DNA of 7,755 nucleotides from Gaiellasilicea sp035553355 (GTDB lineage: Bacteria; Actinomycetota; Thermoleophilia; Gaiellales; Gaiellaceae): NCBI GenBank assembly GCA_035553355.1, contig DATMJW010000073.1:1-7755 (forward strand), in the 5' to 3' direction. The notes below the pieces were generated by a model. That model made no database searches. It had not been told where the DNA came from and saw nothing but the letters and a program-made list of their open reading frames with translations. The translations under genes and the position numbers were made by a program. This document shows, piece by piece, positions 1 to 5,780 of the stretch (the first letter of the stretch is position 1; each line of letters begins with the position of its first letter).

Positions 1-555
1 GCCGTCCGTCTCCTCGAGCTGCACCTGGATGCGCTCGGAGCGCGATGTCGGCAGGTTCTTCCCGACGTAGTCCGGCCGGATCGGGAGCTCGCGGTGGCCG
101 CGGTCGACGAGGACCGCGAGCTGGACGCGCGCGGGCCGTCCGTGCTCGAAGAGCGTCTCGATCGCCGCGCGGATCGTGCGGCCGGTGTAGAGGACGTCGT
201 CGACGAGGACGCAGGTCGCGCCGGCGAGGTCGAAGTCGAGGTCGGTCGCGGTCACCACCGGCTGGTCGGCGGCGGGACGGTCGTCGCGGTGGAACGTGAT
301 GTCGACGGCGCCGAGCGCGACCTCGCTTCCGCTCCGCTCCTCGACGAGCTCGGCCAGGCGCTCCGCGAGCGGGACGCCGCGCGTGCGGATCCCAACGAGC
401 GCGACGCGGTCGAGGTCGTCGTTGCGCTCGATGATCTCGTGCGCGATCCGCGACAGCGTGCGCGCCAGGGCGTCGCCGTCGAGCAGGACTTTCGCCGCAG
501 GGCGGCGCTCGGCCGTGGCCACAGGGGCCGACGTGGCAGGGACGTGCGTGCTCAT
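1..555 (-). CDS. pyrR: PyrR, pyrimidine operon regulator / uracil phosphoribosyltransferase (3' end beyond window)
   Basis: PyrR binds pyr mRNA when UMP or UTP is abundant and represses the pyrimidine biosynthesis genes. Many members also convert uracil plus PRPP to UMP. The visible 185 residues are open to the window edge, so only a short C-terminal piece should be missing (Bacillus PyrR is about 181 aa). The PRPP-binding loop VLVDDVLYTGRT is at residues 116-127. The family signature VLVDRGHRELPIRPDYVGKNLPTSRSE spans roughly 148-174 (read here in two parts: VLVDRGHRELPIR, then PDYVGKNLPTSRSE). The helix ARTLSRIAHEIIERN at about 31-45 corresponds to the basic RNA-contacting region. The N-terminus carries an extra low-complexity stretch of about 20 residues. 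The ATG at 555 is preceded by AAAGGAG at 560-566, which lies inside a PyrR-binding hairpin. The rest of the pyr operon would be expected just past the window edge. Identification is secure. Confidence 0.96.
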   Translation of the reverse strand, partial: MSTHVPATSAPVATAERRPAAKVLLDGDALARTLSRIAHEIIERNDDLDRVALVGIRTRGVPLAERLAELVEERSGSEVALGAVDITFHRDDRPAADQPVVTATDLDFDLAGATCVLVDDVLYTGRTIRAAIETLFEHGRPARVQLAVLVDRGHRELPIRPDYVGKNLPTSRSERIQVQLEETDG

Positions 556-561
556 TCCGCT

Positions 562-592
562 CCTTTCCGGCCTCGCTGGACCGGGTTAAAGG
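562..592 (-). promoter_or_regulatory. PyrR-binding loop overlapping the pyrR Shine-Dalgarno
   Basis: Read on the minus strand, the pyrR leader forms a two-part hairpin. The lower stem is CCUUU (592-588) with AAAGG (566-562). A 5'-side bulge AAC (587-585) follows. The upper stem is CCGGUC (584-579) with GGCCGG (572-567), and the hexaloop is CAGCGA (578-573). The loop fits the CNGNGA consensus of PyrR-binding loops. The lower stem, 5' internal bulge and upper stem match the known architecture. The 3' arm of the lower stem contains most of the ribosome binding site AAAGGAG (566-560), four bases before the ATG. PyrR binding would therefore block translation, as described for the pyr leader of Mycobacterium smegmatis, rather than steer a terminator as in Bacillus. 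Pairing was done by hand. Confidence 0.87.
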
Positions 593-601
593 GTCGGCCG
601 C

Positions 602-607
602 AGTGTA
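602..607 (-). promoter_or_regulatory. Candidate -10 element for pyrR
   Basis: TACACT on the minus strand matches four of six -10 consensus positions. It would place transcription start near 595, just ahead of the PyrR-binding loop that begins at 592, giving a leader of about 40 bases that is almost entirely regulatory hairpin. No convincing -35 hexamer is visible at 16-18 bp spacing (the region reads TCGCGC), so the call rests on the -10 and on position. Confidence 0.35.
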
Positions 608-630
608 GGCGATCGGGTCGGACGGCGCGA

Positions 631-647
631 CCCGGCCGCTTGCCGGG
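631..647 (-). terminator. Short GC hairpin between the DUF2007-like gene and pyrR
   Basis: CCCGGC and GCCGGG form a perfect 6-bp stem around the loop AAGCG, 8 bases after the stop codon of the upstream gene. No T-run follows, so this is not a classical intrinsic terminator. It may be a U-less actinobacterial-type terminator, an mRNA 3'-end stabiliser, or chance in GC-rich DNA. Confidence 0.25.
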
Positions 648-654
648 CTACGAG

Positions 655-867
655 CTAGGCGTCTGCGAGCACGTCGTCCGGCTCGGTCATCGCCTCGATC
701 GCGTCCTTCGCGGCGTCGAGCGACGACTCGGGGACCAGCACCTGCAGCGCGTCGGCCTCCCCGTCCGGGCGAAGCTCGGAGGCGATGCCCGCCGACGCGA
801 GGATGGCCTGGAGCTCCTCGCCCTCCGTGACGTCCCCGGCGACGGCGACCTGGACCATCGGCGTCAT
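655..867 (-). CDS. Small DUF2007-like protein
   Basis: A 70-residue soluble acidic protein with no signal peptide or membrane segment. The pattern is a beta strand (VQVAVAG, residues 5-11), a helix over EELQAILASAGI (17-28), a strand, then LQVLVPESSLDAAKDAIEAM (41-60). This is the ferredoxin-like layout of DUF2007, annotated as putative prokaryotic signal-transducing proteins; the LVPE followed by a helix is the most family-like part. Its molecular role is unknown. The start ATG at 867 overlaps the RNase Z stop as ATGA (864-867), which fixes the start and implies translational coupling. A GGAGG also lies upstream inside the rnz 3' end, at a long spacing. An internal ATG at 858 is a less likely start. 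The family call is by pattern and moderately sure; that it is a gene is well supported. Confidence 0.72.
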   Translation of the reverse strand: MTPMVQVAVAGDVTEGEELQAILASAGIASELRPDGEADALQVLVPESSLDAAKDAIEAMTEPDDVLADA

Positions 868-1838
868 GCGGGCGAGGTTACCTCCGTTCGCGGCCTGCGT
901 GCGCCGCTCTTCACGAGCTCGGGACGGCCCCGCTCCGGGAACGGGATCTCGACGACGTCGAAGTCGCGCGGGACAACGGTGTCGGCGAAGACCTCGCGCG
1001 CCTCGCGCTCGACGTCGCCGCCGGAGTAGCGGTTCGAGATGTGCGTGAGGGCGAGGAGCTTCACGCCGGCCGCGCGCGCGATCTCGGCCGCGTCGGCGGC
1101 CGTCGAGTGCTCGGTCTCGCGCGCACGCTGGGTCTCGTCGGCGCAGAACGTCGCCTCGTGCACGAGGACGTCCGCGCCCGCGGCGGCGTCGACGACCGAC
1201 TGCACCGGCGCCGTGTCGCCGGTGAGCACGAGCTTCCGCCCCGCCCGCGCGGGCCCGAGCACCGCGTCCGGCGAGACGACGCGGCCGTCGGGCAGCGTCA
1301 CCGGCTCGCCGCGCTGGAGCCGCCCGCGCGCCGGCGGCGGGACGCCGAGGCCGTCGGCGGTCTCCACGTCGAACCGCCCTGGGCGATCGTGCTCGGCGAT
1401 CGCGTACCCGAGGGCGGCCGCCCCGTGACGGACGCGGAACGTCCGGATCTCGTAGCCGTCGCGCGGGAGCACGTGGTCCGGTGCGAGCTCGACGATCTCG
1501 TACGGGTAGGTGAGCTTCCCGAACACGCGGCGCAGCGACGCCATCAGTTCCGAGAGCCCGCGCGGCCCGTACAGGGAGAGAGGGAGCTCGCGTCCCCGCA
1601 GCGCGAACGTCTTCAGCATTCCCGGCAGCCCGAGGATGTGGTCGGCGTGGAAGTGCGTCACGTAGATCTCGGGGATGTCGACGAGGCCGACGTCCGAGCG
1701 GAGGAGCTGCCGCTGCGTCCCCTCGCCGCAGTCGAAGAGGAGCCTGTCGCCGCCGCGGCGGACGAGGAGGGCGCTCGGCGCGCGCTGCGCCGTCGGCATC
1801 GAGCCCGACGTCCCGACGAAGACGACGTCGAGGTCCAT
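864..1838 (-). CDS. rnz: Ribonuclease Z (tRNA 3' processing endonuclease)
   Basis: A 324-aa metallo-beta-lactamase-fold zinc enzyme that cleaves the 3' trailer of tRNA precursors in the cytoplasm. The metal-binding and catalytic set is complete: THFHADH at 61-67 (H62, H64, D66, H67), the HGAAALGY motif with H138, TGDT with D208, the RNase Z-specific HEATF box at 227-231, H244 in EHSTA, and H266 in THISNRY. The opening MDLDVVFVGTSGSMPT and the FDCGEGTQRQLLR segment (35-47) are typical of the family. Length is normal for the short form (about 305-330 aa). The start ATG at 1838 is the only in-frame choice because a TAG lies just upstream. It has no Shine-Dalgarno, but TAGAAT lies 8 bases before it. 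The gene begins 39 bases after the LysM gene and overlaps the next gene by 4 bases. Confidence 0.96.
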   Translation of the reverse strand: MDLDVVFVGTSGSMPTAQRAPSALLVRRGGDRLLFDCGEGTQRQLLRSDVGLVDIPEIYVTHFHADHILGLPGMLKTFALRGRELPLSLYGPRGLSELMASLRRVFGKLTYPYEIVELAPDHVLPRDGYEIRTFRVRHGAAALGYAIAEHDRPGRFDVETADGLGVPPPARGRLQRGEPVTLPDGRVVSPDAVLGPARAGRKLVLTGDTAPVQSVVDAAAGADVLVHEATFCADETQRARETEHSTAADAAEIARAAGVKLLALTHISNRYSGGDVEREAREVFADTVVPRDFDVVEIPFPERGRPELVKSGARRPRTEVTSPA

Positions 1839-1846
1839 GGCGCCGG

Positions 1847-1852
1847 ATTCTA
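1847..1852 (-). promoter_or_regulatory. Candidate -10 for a leaderless or near-leaderless rnz transcript
   Basis: TAGAAT (five of six consensus positions) sits in the 39-base gap between the LysM gene and rnz, 8 bases before the ATG at 1838. Together with the absence of a Shine-Dalgarno this suggests initiation at or just before the start codon. The -35 region is GC-rich and unconvincing. If real, rnz has its own constitutive promoter in addition to possible read-through from the SOS promoter. Confidence 0.4.
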
Positions 1853-1877
1853 CGGCGCTGCGGCGGTGCCTCCGGCG

Positions 1878-2114
1878 CTACGGGAGGACGAGCGTCTGCC
1901 CCGGCACGATCAGCGTGCCGTCGAGGCCGTTGCGCTTCCGCAGCTCGTAGACGCCCTCGCGCGGGTCCGAGTAGCGCTCCGCGGCGATCGACCAGAGCGT
2001 GTCCGTCGGCTGCACCACGTACGTCTGCTCCGGCCCGGATGCGTCGGACGAGCGGGCGAACACGGCCCACAGGACGAGGACGGCGAGGGTGACGGTGAGA
2101 AGGCGAGCGAACAT
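1878..2114 (-). CDS. Small membrane-anchored LysM protein, YneA/ChiZ/DivS-like SOS cell-division suppressor candidate
   Basis: A 78-aa protein with a short N-terminal hydrophobic segment (about residues 5-20, LLTVTLAVLVLWAVFA), a brief linker, and one LysM domain from 32 to the end (YVVQPTDTLWSIAAERYS ... GLDGTLIVPGQTLVLP). LysM binds the N-acetylglucosamine part of peptidoglycan, so the domain should sit outside the membrane, held by the anchor. This size and order match B. subtilis YneA and resemble mycobacterial ChiZ/Rv2719c: SOS-induced, membrane-tethered proteins that delay division during DNA damage. The start is placed at ATG 2114. A longer reading from TTG 2153 would translate the -35 and -10 elements, and ATG 2126 lies in the -10. 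Two LexA-type operators flank and overlap this start, which supports the SOS assignment. The fold is certain; the division-inhibitor role is inferred from architecture and operators. Confidence 0.85.
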   Translation of the reverse strand: MFARLLTVTLAVLVLWAVFARSSDASGPEQTYVVQPTDTLWSIAAERYSDPREGVYELRKRNGLDGTLIVPGQTLVLP

Positions 2115-2122
2115 GTGTTCGC
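2107..2122 (-). promoter_or_regulatory. LexA/SOS-type operator 2, overlapping the LysM start codon
   Basis: A 16-bp inverted repeat with perfect 6-base arms, GCGAAC-N4-GTTCGC. Its minus-strand core CGAACACATGTTCG is the canonical Gram-positive/actinobacterial SOS box and fits CGAAC-R-N-R-Y-GTTCG. The ATG of the LysM gene (2114-2112) is inside the box, and the predicted transcription start (about 2118) is too. LexA bound here would cover the initiation site. Confidence 0.85.
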
Positions 2123-2124
2123 GC

Positions 2125-2153
2125 ATGATGCACGAACAGCTGTTCGGTGTCAA
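2125..2153 (-). promoter_or_regulatory. SOS promoter of the LysM gene (TTGACA-17 bp-CATCAT)
   Basis: TTGACA at 2153-2148 is a perfect -35. Exactly 17 bp separate it from CATCAT at 2130-2125, a four-of-six -10. The -35 begins two bases after the stop codon of the metallophosphoesterase gene. Predicted start is near 2118, leaving about four bases before the ATG, so the transcript would be essentially leaderless; no Shine-Dalgarno is present. This is the best promoter in the window and is framed by two LexA boxes. Confidence 0.8.
2132..2147 (-). promoter_or_regulatory. LexA/SOS-type operator 1, between -35 and -10
   Basis: The core CGAACAGCTGTTCG (2133-2146) is a perfect 14-bp palindrome of the form CGAAC-N4-GTTCG. 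It almost exactly fills the 17-bp spacer of the promoter at 2125-2153, a classic repressing position. Its centre is 25 bp from the centre of operator 2. The outermost bases (2132 and 2147) do not extend the palindrome. Confidence 0.85.
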
Positions 2154-2154
2154 G

Positions 2155-2643
2155 TCATGCGAGGCGGATGAGCTCCGGACGCAGCCCGTCCTCGCCGACC
2201 CGCAGCTCGAGCATCGTGTGCGCCGGCGAGCGGCGTCGCTCGGTGGGGCTGCCGGGGTTCAGGATCCACACCTTCCCGTGCCGGTCGAGCTGCGGGACGT
2301 GGGTGTGCCCGTAGACGACGGCGGCGCAGCCGGGGAAGCGCGCGGCGAGCCGCGCCTCCCGCCCGACCCGCGGCCCCGGGACGTGCGTCATCCCGATCCG
2401 GAGCCCGCCGGCCTCGACGACGACGTCCTTCGGCAGGAGCTCCCGGAGCGCGGGCTCGTCCGCGTTCCCGTGCACCGCATGCACCGGTGGGCCGAGCGCC
2501 CGCAGCTCCTCGAGCGACGCGAGCGACGAGTGGTCGCCCGCGTGCAGCACGAGGTCGGCGGCGCGCAGGCGGCGCACGCACTCCGGAGGCAGAGTGCGTG
2601 CGCCGCGCGGCAGGTGGGTGTCGGCGACGACGGCGACGAGCAC
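2155..2643 (-). CDS. YfcE/MJ0936-like calcineurin-type metallophosphoesterase
   Basis: A 162-aa cytosolic dinuclear-metal phosphoesterase. The metal and active-site set is complete: D8 and H10 in VADTH, D37 in LHAGDH, N60 in HGNAD, H87 in GMTHVPG, and H113/H115 in YGHTHVPQ. The trailing ILNPGSPTERRR (127-138) is typical of the YfcE group, whose members hydrolyse simple phosphodiesters in vitro; the natural substrate is generally unknown. Length is normal (about 160-185 aa). The GTG at 2643 is the only reasonable start, immediately giving LVAVVADTH, and lies 22 bases after the glycosidase stop. There is no clear Shine-Dalgarno; GACACT ends 6 bases before the GTG. The gene could be co-transcribed with the upstream glycosidase. 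Its last codons abut the SOS promoter of the next gene. Confidence 0.92.
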   Translation of the reverse strand: MLVAVVADTHLPRGARTLPPECVRRLRAADLVLHAGDHSSLASLEELRALGPPVHAVHGNADEPALRELLPKDVVVEAGGLRIGMTHVPGPRVGREARLAARFPGCAAVVYGHTHVPQLDRHGKVWILNPGSPTERRRSPAHTMLELRVGEDGLRPELIRLA

Positions 2644-2665
2644 GCCGCCAGTGTCGCAGCGCGCG

Positions 2666-4168
2666 CTACTTCTTCTTTGCCTTCGCCTTCGGCTTCGCCT
2701 TCGCGGGTGCGCCGGTCGTGTCGCCCGCGAACGGCGGGCTGAGGAAGAGCGCCGTCCGCGACGGGTTCAGCTTCGCGCTGAGGAGCACGGCGACGACGTT
2801 CTGCGACGCGGACGCGGTCGCCGAGACGCTCTTCGGCGGGTTCCGCTTCGCCTCGATCGTGCCGGCATCGGCGAGCAGAGCGGCGATCTTGTCCTTCGGC
2901 GTCGACGCCGGGACGACGCCGGCCTTCACCGTGACGTCCTCGCTCGCGGTGGCCACGAACCCGAAGCTCCGCGCCTTGCCCTTCCCCTTCGACTTCGGCG
3001 CACCGGAGAACGTCACCGCTGCACCGTCCGGGCGCGACAACGGCGACCACGTCCGCAGCTGCCCCTGGCACGACCCGCCGGTGGCGGAGATCGCCGCCGC
3101 GACCGCCGCGTTCGACGCGCGCTCGCTCCCGTCGGCGCGCCGCAGCGCTGACTGCCAGCCGCCCCGGTCACGCTCGTCCCAGTAGCCGAAGAAGTTGAGC
3201 TGGGCGACGTCCGGGTCGCAGACGACGTAGCGGATGAGGGCGTCGTAGATCTGCGCCTGGTTCGCCTCCGTCGTCACCTTCACGTTCTCGCTGCCGGTGT
3301 AGGCGGCGTTCCCTTCGGTCGCGACCTGCCAGCCGACCTCGTCGAGATAGAGCTTGAGCCCGTTCAGCGTCGTCGGCTGCGACGTCCCGCCGAATGCGTC
3401 CCAGAGCGCCTGCTTGATGCGCGGCAGCTCGTGGACGCTCGCGTTCGGCCAGCCGTACGTGAAGGAGAACGGCACCGTGAAGTCGCTCGGGTTCGGGTAC
3501 GGGTGGAAGCTGAAGCCGTCCATCAACCGCGTCGGCCGGCCGCTCGCGCGGTACCACTGCCCGAGCGAGTGGAGGAAGTGCACCGGCGACGACTTCCCGG
3601 CTGCTCCCGGTGCGCGCTCGCCGCGCGGGGAGGAACCGACGCCGAGGACGGTGATTCCGGGCGACACCGCCTTCAGCGCGTCGTAGCCTGCCGCGAGGAA
3701 CGGGCCGAAGGACGCACCGGAGAGGACGGCGCCGGCACCGTCACCCTGCGGGCGCCAGAACGTGTTCAGGTTCGGCTCGTTGCCGACGATGTACGTGCGC
3801 ACCTGCGGGTACCGCGCCGCGACGGCGCGCAGCCACTCGCCGAACGCCGCGGGGCTCGCGCCGCCCGACTCGATCGCGCTCGGCGGGTACGGGTACACCG
3901 CGAACATCGGCGTGATCCCCGCCGCGACCGCCTTCGGCACCGCGTTGTCGAGGAACCCCTGGTCGCGGATCTCGCTCGAGCCGGGCGTCCAGCGCACCGT
4001 CATCACGTTCTGCTTGAGGTTCGCAGCCTTCATCTGGCCGAAGAACGTCGTGCCGCCGTCGGCCGAGTACTTGCCCGTGTCGTCGTTGGCGCCGAAGTCG
4101 ACCGCTCCGGCCGACGACGCAAGCGTCAGCGCGGCGAGCATGGCGAACGCCGCAATCACCTTCTTCAC
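2666..4168 (-). CDS. Secreted clan GH-A glycoside hydrolase (GH5/GH39-like) with lysine-rich C-terminal tail
   Basis: A 500-aa exported protein. Residues 1-22 form a signal peptide (VKK, hydrophobic stretch, cut likely after SAGA before VDFG). Residues 24-365 look like a (beta/alpha)8 barrel of clan GH-A: VMTVRWTPG (55-63), YIVGNEPN with N130-E131 as the strand-4 acid/base pair, FHPYP (221-225), LYLDEVGW with E277 as probable strand-7 nucleophile, and LNFFGYWDERD (324-334). Residues 375-480 are a separate beta-rich domain without a recognised family. The tail from about 486 is almost only Lys, Ala and Pro. The family number and the sugar substrate cannot be fixed by eye. The start is GTG 4168, preceded by AAAGGA about 10 bases upstream and followed at once by the signal peptide; the reading frame continues upstream only across the neighbouring gene. 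A promoter candidate lies at 4212-4240. Confidence 0.83.
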   Translation of the reverse strand: MKKVIAAFAMLAALTLASSAGAVDFGANDDTGKYSADGGTTFFGQMKAANLKQNVMTVRWTPGSSEIRDQGFLDNAVPKAVAAGITPMFAVYPYPPSAIESGGASPAAFGEWLRAVAARYPQVRTYIVGNEPNLNTFWRPQGDGAGAVLSGASFGPFLAAGYDALKAVSPGITVLGVGSSPRGERAPGAAGKSSPVHFLHSLGQWYRASGRPTRLMDGFSFHPYPNPSDFTVPFSFTYGWPNASVHELPRIKQALWDAFGGTSQPTTLNGLKLYLDEVGWQVATEGNAAYTGSENVKVTTEANQAQIYDALIRYVVCDPDVAQLNFFGYWDERDRGGWQSALRRADGSERASNAAVAAAISATGGSCQGQLRTWSPLSRPDGAAVTFSGAPKSKGKGKARSFGFVATASEDVTVKAGVVPASTPKDKIAALLADAGTIEAKRNPPKSVSATASASQNVVAVLLSAKLNPSRTALFLSPPFAGDTTGAPAKAKPKAKAKKK

Positions 4169-4211
4169 TTCGCCCTGTTCCTTTCTCCGCAGGAAACCCT
4201 GTCTCGCGACC

Positions 4212-4240
4212 ACTATCGGCGGTTCGGCGGACGACCTCAA
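4212..4240 (-). promoter_or_regulatory. Candidate promoter of the glycoside hydrolase gene
   Basis: TTGAGG (4240-4235, four of six) and GATAGT (4217-4212, four of six) are separated by exactly 17 bp in the 101-base gap between the DUF1611 gene and the hydrolase gene. The predicted start near 4205 gives a leader of about 37 bases containing the AAAGGA ribosome binding site. This suggests the hydrolase, and perhaps the phosphoesterase after it, forms its own unit. Confidence 0.5.
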
Positions 4241-4269
4241 GGGTCGGAGCGATCGAAACGCGCGACGCG

Positions 4270-5289
4270 CTACTGCACCTGCGCGAGAACGGCGTCGAGC
4301 AGGCGGTCCGGCCCGAAGCGCACGGGGTCGTCCGCGATGAGCCCGGTCTCCTCCTCCGCCGCGCGGACGGCGGCCTGGGCCTCGGCGTCGCCGAGGAGGC
4401 GCGTGTTGAGCGCGATCGCCGCCACGCGCGCCGGGCGTGCCGGCAGCGCGACCGCCTCGTGCAGCCGGACGAGCTCGGAGAGCGGCGGCAGCGGATGCCC
4501 GGGGTACCCCTCGATCTCGCTCGTCCCGGACTGGTGGCAGAGGACGAAGGCGTGCGGGGCGCTCCCGTGCAGGAGGCCGTACGTGACCCCGGAGTACGCG
4601 GGGTGGACGATCGCCCCCTGGCCCTCGACCCAGAGCAGCTCGCCGCCGCGCGCGCGCCCGTCGACGACGAGCCGCTCGGCCGAGCCGGCGATGAAGTCGG
4701 CGACGACGGCGTCGACCGCGATCCCCCACCCCGCGATCGCGATCCCGGTCTGACCGGTGGGGACGAAGACGGACGCGAGGCCGCGGGCGCGCGCCGCGCG
4801 GTCGAGCTCGAGCGACACCGTCATCTTCCCGATGGCGCAGTCGGAGCCGACGGTCAGGACGATCCGCGCGTCGAGCTCGTAGTTCGCGCCCGTCGGCGTG
4901 TTGAGGTCCTCGGGCGGCCGCCGGAGGTCGCGAAGCTCCACCCCCCGCTCGGCCGCGAGCGGCGCGAGCTCCGGATCGTCGGCGATGAACTGGTGCAGGC
5001 CGTTCTCGACGTGGAGGCCCGCGGCGATCGCCGCCTTCAGGAGCTCGCGCCACGCGGGCGGGAACCGACCGCCTTGCGTCGCGACGCCGACGAGTGCCGT
5101 GTCGGGGCCGAAGGCGAGCGCGCCGGCGACCGTCCCTAGGATCGGGACGCCGTCGTGCGTCTCCCCCGCCCGCGTCGAGTCGAGGATCGCGACGACGTCT
5201 TCGCGCCGGTAGCGCAGGACACCGCGCATCGTCTTCCCGTAGTGCGGGTCGCCGGAGAAGCCCTCGGCGAGGATCAGCAGGCGCGCCAC
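4270..5289 (-). CDS. DUF1611 family protein, DgcN-like (putative D-glutamate N-acetyltransferase)
   Basis: A 339-aa cytosolic protein with an N-terminal Rossmann-like half and a C-terminal P-loop-like half. Recognisable features are LILAEGFSGDPHYGKT (5-20), a strand and glycine-rich turn at VGVATQGG (67-74), GLHVENGLHQF (91-101), the Walker-A-like GSDCAIGKMT (148-157), PTGQTGIAIAGWGI (177-190), and VEGQGAIVHPAYSGVTYGLLHG, read as VEGQGAIVHPAYSG then VTYGLLHG (221-242). Characterised DgcN proteins acetylate D-glutamate, and a partner enolase-superfamily enzyme (DgcA) then inverts the product. An enolase-superfamily gene lies at 6728-7735, separated by two exported-protein genes. The reaction here is inferred from the family. 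The start is GTG 5289, with no Shine-Dalgarno but TAGGGT six bases before it. It begins 23 bases after the lipoprotein stop. Confidence 0.88.
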   Translation of the reverse strand: MARLLILAEGFSGDPHYGKTMRGVLRYRREDVVAILDSTRAGETHDGVPILGTVAGALAFGPDTALVGVATQGGRFPPAWRELLKAAIAAGLHVENGLHQFIADDPELAPLAAERGVELRDLRRPPEDLNTPTGANYELDARIVLTVGSDCAIGKMTVSLELDRAARARGLASVFVPTGQTGIAIAGWGIAVDAVVADFIAGSAERLVVDGRARGGELLWVEGQGAIVHPAYSGVTYGLLHGSAPHAFVLCHQSGTSEIEGYPGHPLPPLSELVRLHEAVALPARPARVAAIALNTRLLGDAEAQAAVRAAEEETGLIADDPVRFGPDRLLDAVLAQVQ

Positions 5290-5295
5290 GACGCG

Positions 5296-5301
5296 ACCCT
5301 A
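5296..5301 (-). promoter_or_regulatory. Candidate -10 for a leaderless DUF1611 transcript
   Basis: TAGGGT (three to four of six positions, inside GATAGGGT) ends exactly six bases before the GTG at 5289, the spacing expected if transcription starts on the G of the start codon. It occupies the 23-base gap after the lipoprotein stop. No Shine-Dalgarno and no clear -35 are visible. Confidence 0.3.
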
Positions 5302-5312
5302 TCGCTGCGCGC

Positions 5313-5780
5313 TCACCTCGCTGCGCCGGTGAAGTCGAGCTCGTCGATCAGCCACCGCTCCTCGATCCGCTCCAGCTCCGCGACCTGATTGGCGCCGAAA
5401 ACGGCTCGCGCTCGCTCGCCGTCGACCTCGACGGAGCGGACGCGCACGCGACGCTGCAACTCGACGAGCCGCCCGCCGGCATCGGCGGCGATGCGGTCGG
5501 CGATCGCAGGGCAGGTGCGCACGGCGAGGTCGGGCTGGTTGCGCCGCGACCACTGCTCGAGCGCGGTGCGGAATCGGGGTGTGGTGCGCGCGCAGGCGGT
5601 GTCGAACTCACGCGCCGCGAGCGCGTCGAAGTACCCCTCGACCGACTCGCGGACCGCCGCGCGCTCGCTCGCGCCGTCGTCGCCGCCGCACCCCGCGACG
5701 AGAGAGGCGGCAGCGGCGAGAGCGGCGGCGAGGCCGAGGAGGCCCCGCCGCCGCGATGCTGCTCTACCGTCGCGGCCCAC
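5313..5780 (-). CDS. Small lipoprotein, NTF2-like (DUF4878-type) domain
   Basis: A 155-aa exported lipoprotein. Basic n-region (SRRR, 9-12), hydrophobic core, and lipobox LVAGC with the lipidated cysteine C31, followed by a Gly/Asp-rich linker. Residues 41-150 begin with AVRESVEGYFDALAAREFDTACA, the opening helices seen in SnoaL/NTF2-like and DUF4878 domains, and end in a beta sheet (RVRVRSVEV, ARAVFG, RWLIDELDF). Such domains often bind small ligands or partner proteins; no catalytic residues can be claimed. The GTG at 5780 is the only start codon in frame before the signal sequence. It lies 17 bases inside the 3' end of the beta-helix gene, without a Shine-Dalgarno, which suggests translational coupling. 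Lipoprotein status is secure; the fold assignment is moderate. Confidence 0.8.
   Translation of the reverse strand: MGRDGRAASRRRGLLGLAAALAAAASLVAGCGGDDGASERAAVRESVEGYFDALAAREFDTACARTTPRFRTALEQWSRRNQPDLAVRTCPAIADRIAADAGGRLVELQRRVRVRSVEVDGERARAVFGANQVAELERIEERWLIDELDFTGAAR

Noticed and set aside
2115..2153. A longer LysM protein starting at TTG 2153 or ATG 2126
   Set aside because: Those codons are the -35 TTGACA and part of the -10 of the SOS promoter. The extra residues (TPNSCSCIMREH) do not look like a natural N-terminus, whereas ATG 2114 leads straight into the membrane anchor.
94..2171. Long open frames on the plus strand (for example 94-1029 and 1041-2171) and elsewhere opposite real genes
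   Set aside because: They are Arg/Asp/Gly-rich shadows of well-identified minus-strand genes in high-GC DNA and show no domain of their own.
4169..4200. A hairpin (UUCCU/AGGAA) hiding the ribosome binding site of the glycoside hydrolase, as a possible riboswitch
   Set aside because: Only five pairs, mostly A-U, with an eight-base loop and no conserved aptamer-like core; too weak to claim regulation.
4169..5053. An N-terminal extension of the glycoside hydrolase reading frame up to 5053
   Set aside because: It runs antisense to nothing but in another frame of the DUF1611 gene, gives an Arg-rich composition typical of shadow frames, and would bury the signal peptide that begins at 4168.
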